NCBI GenBank assembly: GCA_020719105.1
Contig: DYQV01000009.1
Location: 1 to 21,101 of the forward strand
Length of the DNA: 21,101 nt
Source: Rikenella microfusus
GTDB lineage: Bacteria > Bacteroidota > Bacteroidia > Bacteroidales > SZUA-534
Direction: 5' to 3'
The stretch's first letter is position 1. Every line of letters begins with the position of its first letter. Shown in pieces: positions 15,268 to 21,101 of this stretch. The translations under genes and the position numbers were made by a program. The notes below the pieces were generated by a model. That model saw only the letters and a program-made list of their open reading frames with translations, did not search any database and had not been told where the DNA came from.

Positions 15268-18200
15268 CTACCACACCCTAAAATCGTTTTCTAAATTTTC
15301 AGTTCTTGAAGTTGGGGTTTGCTTGCCATTGGTAAGTTCATTAACACGTTTGCCCACATAGTCGCGTACTTCGGAAACCGAAATGGTTTGGTCTTTACTG
15401 AAATCGGCATTGCCCGATTTGAGGCCTTCCAAAAATGAGTAGGTGAAAACCCCATTTTGCCATTCTGCACTTTCAAAGGCAAATTCTTTGCCCGATGCCG
15501 AGGAGATGACCATTGCCCCAGAACCTTTTCGCAGATCGGAAAACATAGAGCGCATCAATTCAAAAACATTGGTTAATCCCAAATCATCATTGGTTTTAAG
15601 GGTTTTAAATCCTCGTGACGACACACCTGAAGTATTTGCTGCAGCTTGCTCATTACTGAGGGTCACCGTTTCTTTGTCAAGCTCACCCGAATGGCACGCA
15701 TCAATAAGCAAGAGCTTTTTCCGAGCGGGTATGTAGTCAATCAGCGATTCCAAATCATCGTATTTGATTCCTTTGTCGGCTGGATGCTCAAAATCGACAT
15801 TGGCAGTGGCAAAATAAAAGTCTAATTTATCGTCCAGCAAGCCGTGTCCAGCTACAAACATAATCACTTCATCGTCAACTTTTGAATCTCTGAGAAAAAT
15901 TTGTGCCTCCAAAATGTCATTTTTGGTAGCTTTTTTATCCATTATTTTAAGGATTTTTACATTTCCAAATTTGCCTTGCTGATTTGCGTAAAAATCGCTC
16001 AAATCGCTGGCATCTTTGGCTGCAAATGCTAAATCAAAATTGTTGTCGTCATAATCAGAAACACCAATGGCCAATACATAAAGATTGGGTAGGATGCTAG
16101 GGCCCCGATAATTAACATACCGGGTTTCTTTATAACTCTCCACACCAGCCATATTCAGCACCGAAACCTGTACTTTATTTGAACCGTTGGTCAGCTCAAG
16201 GCTGATATCTTTTTCAAGTGATTTTGAAGCAGTTTGTTTTAGCGAAAAACCCTTTGAACCATAAAGAGGCACATCGTTAATATAAATATTCAACCGCTCT
16301 AAATCGTTTTGAGTGTCCTCAGCTTTTACATGAAATTGCAACTGCTTTTGGGTTGTTTCGGTAACTGCCAAATCTACTTCAATGTTAGGAGCATTTAAAT
16401 TACCCGTTAATGATGCTTCAGTAATACCCATTTTCTCCAACCTCTTTTGATACGCCAAATGAAGCATATCGATACGTTTTTTAGAAATGCCCCCAATACG
16501 GGTGAGGACAATATCGGGGCGGTTAAGTCTTAAATCGAACTGCTCGAATGGATAAAATTTAGGGGAATTTCGAAGCCCATCGTTCAGTTGCCAACCAACA
16601 GTTTTTGCACCGTATTTTGATGCGGTATAATAGCCATCTGGGGTAAATAATATCCATTCATTGTCGGCCGCAACATATAGGGTGGCAATTAGTCTCAACG
16701 ATTCAACGTCATAAATCCGAATCGTTCCATTCGACTCACCAGCATAAAAGGTATTGCTATCGGCAGTTTGCGCCATTCCGTAAATGGTGGTACCTGTCAT
16801 TACCAGTATGTTGCCAATTTCATTAACACTTAAAATTCCATTGGTGCCAATAAGGGTGTTCCCTGTTTTTGTATTTATAAATGATCGTAAATATAAGCCT
16901 CCAATATTTGGAACATCGGGATAGGTTGCCCCACTAGCTTCTGCTTCCGATTCGGATGTTGAATACTCATCTTCGGTGGCCGTTTCAATTACTTTAAGAT
17001 TTTTAAGGTCGAAGGCTTTATTAATAGTACCAAAATGATTTATTCTCTGTCTTTCATCCAATTGTGTGCCAAAACCAATAAGAAAGGGATTGCTTTTATG
17101 AGCTCCTACACGGGTAATTTTGGTGCTGTATCTGCCTTCGCCCAATTGCAATTTTATTTTCCCTGTTCGGGCGTCCCAAATATAGGTGAGGTTGTAATTT
17201 CCTCCCGATGAAACTATGTTTTGTCCATCAGGACTAAAAGCCACCGAAAGCACATCACTGTCGTGCTGCTTGAATGTAACCAAAGGTTTAGTAATGGAAA
17301 CCGGGGTGGCTGCGCCGGATAAATTTATTTCGAAAACCCGTACCTCATTATCAATGGTTACCGCAAGAAGTGTACCTGTTGGATTGAATGACATGGCTAT
17401 AATTTGCGATTTTTTGAGTAGCGGAAGGGTGGCCAGTAAAATTTCTGAGCTTCCATCTTTTTCGGTTTCAGCTTTGGGTTTTCCTTGGGCATCTACTATC
17501 AGTACTTTACCCTGCACATCGCCAATGGCAATGTAACGGCCTTTAGGGTCGGCAGCCATAGACCGCAATTGGGCTTTTTCAGAAAGCTGGCCGGTAACAA
17601 CGGCGTTTTTCCTGCCTGCCGATTCGCCAATTAATTGGTATCCGCCCGGAATTTTGTCGGTTTTTAAGTTATACTTAATGAGCATTCCATGTTGGTCCGC
17701 TACATAAAGTTGCTTGGAATCGGGACTAAAACGAACACCCATTGTTTTGTGTTCGCAGATATCGTCGAGAACAAAATCGCATGGCGGGAAGTAGCTTTTA
17801 GCAATCCGGGGCATTATAATTGAATCGGCGATCATCAATTTGTTAGTGGCCTTATCGACATCATAGATGTTAACTTCACTGTTGGCACCACAGGAAGCAA
17901 CTTTATTGCCATCGGGCGAAAATACCACGCTATAAATGGAATTGCCATGGTTGGGGGCCAAATCCAGAATTTTTCCTGTTTTAAAGTCAATCAACAGCAC
18001 ATAATGGCCAATGAATTTTTCACTTCTCGAATTGAAAGTCTCACCCACCGATGAACCTGCCACGGCAATGTATTTCTTGTCGGCTGATACATCCATGGTA
18101 AAAATCTGCCCCTCAATACCTGTATATGCGGGTGTTCTTATGGTACGTATGAGTTTACCCGAGGCTGAATCCCAAATACGGACCGTTTTATCCCACGATG

Positions 18201-18438
18201 CGGTTACAATTTCTTTGCCATCGGGTGTGTATTTCACTGCTTGTACATAATCCAAATGGGTACCATTTTCTATAACCAATTCAGGAGGTTCAGCTAGATT
18301 TGTAAATGGGCTACTGCCTTCGGGTAGCAAGCGCTCCACAATTTCGGCGGGTGCTCCGTTGTTGCCTGATTGCGCATTCAGATTCGGGTTAAAATACCAT
18401 ACAAATGCAATAAACAGTAGGCGGACTTTATTATTCAT
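15268..18438 (-). CDS. Exported WD40-repeat caspase-fold peptidase (C14 family)
   Basis: This 1056-residue protein starts with a signal peptide (about 1-23, NLNAQ). It has at least eight WD40-like blades in about 55-600 (for example VKYTPDGKEIVTASWDKTVRIWD and VAFSPDGQNIVSSGG), the module DNEWILFTPDGYYTASK, and a beta-sandwich-like segment (about 685-775). A caspase-fold domain follows (about 780-1000) with His865 in FVAGHGLLD and Cys915 in LIDACHSGE, 50 residues apart as in metacaspases. Near the end an EF-hand-like loop, DFSKDQTISVSE (1012-1023), could bind Ca2+, and metacaspases are often Ca2+-dependent. It would cleave proteins after Arg or Lys; the targets are unknown. The TPR gene lies 158 bases upstream on the same strand. 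Confidence 0.93.
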   Translation of the reverse strand: MNNKVRLLFIAFVWYFNPNLNAQSGNNGAPAEIVERLLPEGSSPFTNLAEPPELVIENGTHLDYVQAVKYTPDGKEIVTASWDKTVRIWDSASGKLIRTIRTPAYTGIEGQIFTMDVSADKKYIAVAGSSVGETFNSRSEKFIGHYVLLIDFKTGKILDLAPNHGNSIYSVVFSPDGNKVASCGANSEVNIYDVDKATNKLMIADSIIMPRIAKSYFPPCDFVLDDICEHKTMGVRFSPDSKQLYVADQHGMLIKYNLKTDKIPGGYQLIGESAGRKNAVVTGQLSEKAQLRSMAADPKGRYIAIGDVQGKVLIVDAQGKPKAETEKDGSSEILLATLPLLKKSQIIAMSFNPTGTLLAVTIDNEVRVFEINLSGAATPVSITKPLVTFKQHDSDVLSVAFSPDGQNIVSSGGNYNLTYIWDARTGKIKLQLGEGRYSTKITRVGAHKSNPFLIGFGTQLDERQRINHFGTINKAFDLKNLKVIETATEDEYSTSESEAEASGATYPDVPNIGGLYLRSFINTKTGNTLIGTNGILSVNEIGNILVMTGTTIYGMAQTADSNTFYAGESNGTIRIYDVESLRLIATLYVAADNEWILFTPDGYYTASKYGAKTVGWQLNDGLRNSPKFYPFEQFDLRLNRPDIVLTRIGGISKKRIDMLHLAYQKRLEKMGITEASLTGNLNAPNIEVDLAVTETTQKQLQFHVKAEDTQNDLERLNIYINDVPLYGSKGFSLKQTASKSLEKDISLELTNGSNKVQVSVLNMAGVESYKETRYVNYRGPSILPNLYVLAIGVSDYDDNNFDLAFAAKDASDLSDFYANQQGKFGNVKILKIMDKKATKNDILEAQIFLRDSKVDDEVIMFVAGHGLLDDKLDFYFATANVDFEHPADKGIKYDDLESLIDYIPARKKLLLIDACHSGELDKETVTLSNEQAAANTSGVSSRGFKTLKTNDDLGLTNVFELMRSMFSDLRKGSGAMVISSASGKEFAFESAEWQNGVFTYSFLEGLKSGNADFSKDQTISVSEVRDYVGKRVNELTNGKQTPTSRTENLENDFRVW

Positions 18439-18485
18439 AATCAGGAAAGGTTAAGTGGAAAAGGTACTTAAATATAAAGCGAAAA

Positions 18486-18553
18486 TTCCCGCAGAGTCGA
18501 AAAAAGGTCACTATTCATTGTGTTGTAATTCATTTTTTGCGGTTCTGCGGGAA
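18486..18553. repeat. Inverted repeat between TPR and caspase genes
   Basis: TTCCCGCAGA (18486-18495) and TCTGCGGGAA (18544-18553) form a perfect 10-bp GC-rich stem. Beyond two mismatches the pairing extends through CG and an A6/T6 tract, leaving a loop of about 27 bases. On the minus strand the stem is followed by TTTTCGCTTT. It may reduce or end transcription from the TPR gene before the caspase gene, acting as a terminator or attenuator, or be a protein-binding site. Confidence 0.6.
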
Positions 18554-18596
18554 CCCATCTTTTCATACTTTAAGGTTGATCCCTTATTTCAAGTAC

Positions 18597-20372
18597 TTAT
18601 TGTTTTTTAGCTTGAACGTAATCGTAAACATCTTTGAATTCAGTTGCTAATTCAGCATCGAGAATAAATGCATTACTCCAAGCTGAAACGGCATCATCGG
18701 TTTTGCCTAATTCACTATAGGCATACCCATAATAAATATAGGCTCTGGCATCATCCCGTAAAAGAAGTCCTTTATCAAAATAGGTAATACTTGTTGTATA
18801 ATCTTTGGCATCATAAAAATCGTATGCTTGGGAAATATACATTTTACCCTGCATATTTATAATTGCTTCATTATTCGGAAAGCGTATAAGTCCGTTGTTT
18901 AAAATGGTTTCTGCCTGCACATAATTCTTGTCAATTGCATAAAGCAAAAGTGCATAATTTGAATAACTGGACACATCGGAAGCCCCGAGTTCAATACTTT
19001 TCAAATAGAATGATTTAGCTTCGTCATATTTCTCAAAATTATGGTTGCATATGGCTAAGCTTATATAACACAGCTCCATTTTAGGTTTATTGTTGGTGGT
19101 AGTAAAATATGCCAATGCTTCACTGTATTTAAGTATAGCCTCATCAAATTTTCTTTGAGCACTTAAATCTTCTCCTTCAAAATAAATTGCTTCAAATTTT
19201 TCAACTTCAACCAAAGGTGTTACAATGGCGGGAGCTGTTGCTGTTGGTTTTTCGGAAAATGATATTAGAGCTTTTAGGTTTGGATAATAAATATCAACCG
19301 TAGCCGGAATGGCCAATTTTTTTAATTCCTTTAATGCCTTGGCAGCTTCAGTATATTTTTTTGCATTGTAATAGGCAAAACCTAAGTAGGCATTTGCCCT
19401 TTCACTTTCTGGATAGTCATTTACATAATTGTTTAGATAGGTAATGGCTCCCGTATAATTCTTAGCATAATATGCTGCTTTGCCTTCATTGAATTGAATG
19501 GTAGCCAATAAGTTGCTACTGCGATCGTAAGATCCTTTTTTCTTCAACCCTTCTTCTAATATTTTAATGGCCTCTACTATATTTTTATCATCGTAATAGA
19601 TGGTATATCCTAAGTAATAATAAGTGGTTGAGTAGGCATAACCTGTTGCCAATGCTTTTTGGCCGAATTCTTTGGTTTTGGACACATTGTCAAGGGTAAA
19701 ATAATATTGGCTGAGTTTATCATACAAATTGGCTAAAACCGGATTATTATTGGTTGCCTGAACAGCAGGAAGGATTTCCTCAGCTAGTAAATAGTTTCTA
19801 TCATCCAGTTTACTGGCCAATACAATGGGAATATATTTTTGATAAACTTCAGGATTATCAATTCCCAGCTTGAAAGTGTACCCCAATAACTCTGCATAAG
19901 CAGCATCTTCAGCCATTTCAGGTGGGGCTACTTTTAAAAAGGCAATGGCACTATTATACACTTGCTTCATCATGGGCTGTGGCACTTCACCCAATTGAAA
20001 ACGGGTAGTTCCTGCAGCCGAAATAGAAAAAACCCCAAACACACATTTAACATTTGAGGCATCTAAATCAAGGCATTGGGTATATGCTTCGGTGGCTTCA
20101 TCAAGCATTTTGTAATCAAGATACGCTTTTGCTTTTCTCTCATAGGCCATTGGGTTCTCAGGCTGAATTTCGATAGCCCGGTTGTAAAACTTCATTCCCA
20201 TATGTGGTGTTTCAATACCTAATATTAATCCTGAGGATATCCCTTTATCACCGTATACTATTAAAGAATCGTAGGGCCAATTATATGCAGGGACATCGGG
20301 AGACAATGTTTGCGTTTTTGCTGAGATTGAGGCCAAAATCAAAACAAACAAGAAAGTGGATTTTAAGTTCAT
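18597..20372 (-). CDS. Exported tetratricopeptide-repeat protein
   Basis: This 591-residue protein begins with a signal peptide (MNLKSTFLFVLILASISA, about 1-18) and is otherwise made of TPR units, with typical 34-residue spacing of AxxYxxAIxxxxxAL-type helices. Clear examples lie at about 60-115 (the first pair), 215-365 (several, for example YAKNYTGAITYLNNYV and YNAKKYTEAAKAL), 395-520 and 515-585 (YDAKDYTTSITYFDKGLLL). No enzyme motif is visible, so it is probably a scaffold. It precedes the WD40-caspase gene on the same strand by 158 bases, which suggests a linked function such as substrate or regulator binding, but this is unproven. Confidence 0.9.
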   Translation of the reverse strand: MNLKSTFLFVLILASISAKTQTLSPDVPAYNWPYDSLIVYGDKGISSGLILGIETPHMGMKFYNRAIEIQPENPMAYERKAKAYLDYKMLDEATEAYTQCLDLDASNVKCVFGVFSISAAGTTRFQLGEVPQPMMKQVYNSAIAFLKVAPPEMAEDAAYAELLGYTFKLGIDNPEVYQKYIPIVLASKLDDRNYLLAEEILPAVQATNNNPVLANLYDKLSQYYFTLDNVSKTKEFGQKALATGYAYSTTYYYLGYTIYYDDKNIVEAIKILEEGLKKKGSYDRSSNLLATIQFNEGKAAYYAKNYTGAITYLNNYVNDYPESERANAYLGFAYYNAKKYTEAAKALKELKKLAIPATVDIYYPNLKALISFSEKPTATAPAIVTPLVEVEKFEAIYFEGEDLSAQRKFDEAILKYSEALAYFTTTNNKPKMELCYISLAICNHNFEKYDEAKSFYLKSIELGASDVSSYSNYALLLYAIDKNYVQAETILNNGLIRFPNNEAIINMQGKMYISQAYDFYDAKDYTTSITYFDKGLLLRDDARAYIYYGYAYSELGKTDDAVSAWSNAFILDAELATEFKDVYDYVQAKKQ

Positions 20373-20509
20373 GTGCTACTAGTTTAGTTAAATTGTTACT
20401 AATTTGGTTTTTTGAATAATTGTAAAATAACAACGGTATCCGATTATTGTTTTTACACAAATAAAAAAGATAAAGCTGCAATCATTCAAGCCCACAAATT
20501 TTCATGCAG

Positions 20510-20671
20510 TTACCACACCCTAAAATCGAACTCCAGATTCTCTTTGCGCGAGGTTGGGGTTTGCTTTCCCTTGGTCAATTTTTTAACTTTTTCAGAAATA
20601 TAATCCCTTATTTCGGAAGCCATATTTTGGCCAACTTTGTTAGTTTTGGCATACCCTGGCAAATGACTGTC
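20510..20671 (-). pseudogene. C-terminal remnant of a second WD40-caspase gene
   Basis: A 53-codon frame ends in ASEIRDYISEKV...GKQTPTSR.ENLE.DFRVW and a TAA at 20510-20512. Over the last 36 residues 25 are identical to the end of the intact caspase at 15268 (hand count), and the DNA shares runs such as TACCACACCCTAAAATCG. A stop at 20672-20674 blocks the frame upstream and no other caspase part follows. The residues aligned with the EF-hand-like loop (GYAKTNKVGQN) have lost the acidic ligands. It is a relic of a duplicated gene, just upstream of the TPR gene. Confidence 0.88.
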
Positions 20672-20757
20672 TTAAAAAATTGGTCATTTTAGTGCTGTTG
20701 ATTATTTATGGATTATAGGTCGCAATCGTTTATAAAAACCTTGTTTTAATAAGTTAG

Positions 20758-20934
20758 CATCATAAAAACAACTCTTTTAAACCCACTTACCGGTTTTCTG
20801 ATACTTATTCCCTCAATGGCGAATTCAAAGGAACCCCCGATGGACAAAGTACAAGCATTAAAACCAAAGTTGAGCGGTTTGACCCCGAGTCCTCGGGGGA
20901 AAAAGCGCTTTACATAGGTAAAACCCCGCCATAG
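20758..20934 (+). other. Possible coding relic of unknown family
   Basis: A plus-strand frame without a good start reads YRFSDTYSLNGEFKGTPDG and later KVERFDPESSGEKALYIGK, ending in a TAG at 20932-20934. The composition is protein-like and bounded by stops (TAG at 20755-20757). CCCCGAG and CTCGGGG (20883-20898) form a palindrome inside it. I do not recognise a family, and the frame may be chance. Confidence 0.25.
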
Positions 20935-20999
20935 CAATTTTTGTTTTTCACAAAACAAGGGAACAGTTTAAAAGTGAATTGCTTACAATTTCTCATTCG

Positions 21000-21031
21000 A
21001 TTGAGTGATTTGCCTTTTCAAATCGCTCAAT
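21000..21031. repeat. Long hairpin near the window end
   Basis: ATTGAGTGATTTG (21000-21012) and CAAATCGCTCAAT (21019-21031) pair over 13 positions with one G-U type mismatch and a 6-base loop. No T-run follows directly. It could be a terminator for an unseen gene or a repeat end. Confidence 0.5.
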
Positions 21032-21101
21032 TTGGGTTATAGTCTAATTTCTTATTTCTAAATACCAAAGGCCAAGTTTTTACACAACTTACTAACAACC
21101 G

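Larger units (their letters stand above)
20675..21101. other. Gene-poor end of the window
   Basis: This stretch has no intact gene. It contains the possible relic at 20758-20934 and the hairpin at 21000-21031. The window ends within it, so an adjoining gene may start beyond the edge. Confidence 0.5.

Noticed and set aside
20746..20958. Minus-strand frame of 70 codons
   Set aside because: Composition is unconvincing and it overlaps a more protein-like plus-strand frame; neither is firmly supported.
1..21101. CRISPR array, tRNA or rRNA genes, prophage
   Set aside because: No regularly spaced repeats, cloverleaf, rRNA motif or phage gene cluster was seen on reading both strands.

Overview
The window looks like a chromosomal segment of an AT-rich member of the Bacteroidota. 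Supporting signs are several TAnnTTTG-type promoter -7 elements, few clear Shine-Dalgarno sequences, secreted proteins whose signal peptides end in ..AQ, a cell-envelope TPR/PD40/OmpA protein, and the housekeeping set purM-prfA-pyrF on one strand. The species cannot be named from the sequence alone.

Layout. Bases 64-2385 hold plus-strand genes: a short-chain dehydrogenase directly abutting a tRNA-dihydrouridine synthase, then a small secreted or envelope protein. Bases 2386-2852 have no large gene but contain a probable 42-residue membrane peptide and stacked inverted repeats. Bases 2853-6004 carry the likely operon purM-prfA-pyrF on the minus strand. Next come tpx (minus) with a clear terminator and, divergently, a small FKBP-like lipoprotein that shares a strong two-way terminator with the convergent 662-residue TPR-PD40-OmpA protein. 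A PfkB-type heptose-phosphate kinase, a transposase relic and a CPA2 cation/proton antiporter with RCK domains complete the first 13.3 kb.

Bases 13.5-21.1 kb are the accessory part. A secreted protein at 13527-14243 looks like a Bacteroidota member of the LipL32 family, known mainly as the major surface lipoprotein of pathogenic Leptospira, and it appears to keep the full set of Ca2+-binding residues. After it come decayed gene pieces (a HEPN-like tail and an SMP-30/gluconolactonase-like tail), then a secreted 1056-residue WD40-caspase-fold protease with an EF-hand-like loop. A secreted TPR protein precedes the protease on the same strand. Upstream of the TPR gene lies the broken C-terminus of a second caspase gene, identical to the intact one at 25 of 36 end residues. 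This implies that a caspase/TPR module was once duplicated here and one copy was lost.

How the genes fit together. The first two thirds are mainly housekeeping: purine and pyrimidine synthesis, translation termination, tRNA modification, peroxide detoxification, LPS heptose supply, ion homeostasis and envelope anchoring. The last third is an envelope/exported set (LipL32-like protein, WD40-caspase, TPR protein), with two candidate Ca2+-binding proteins, set among gene remnants that mark a recombination-prone region. All functional statements come from motif reading by eye; no database search was run.
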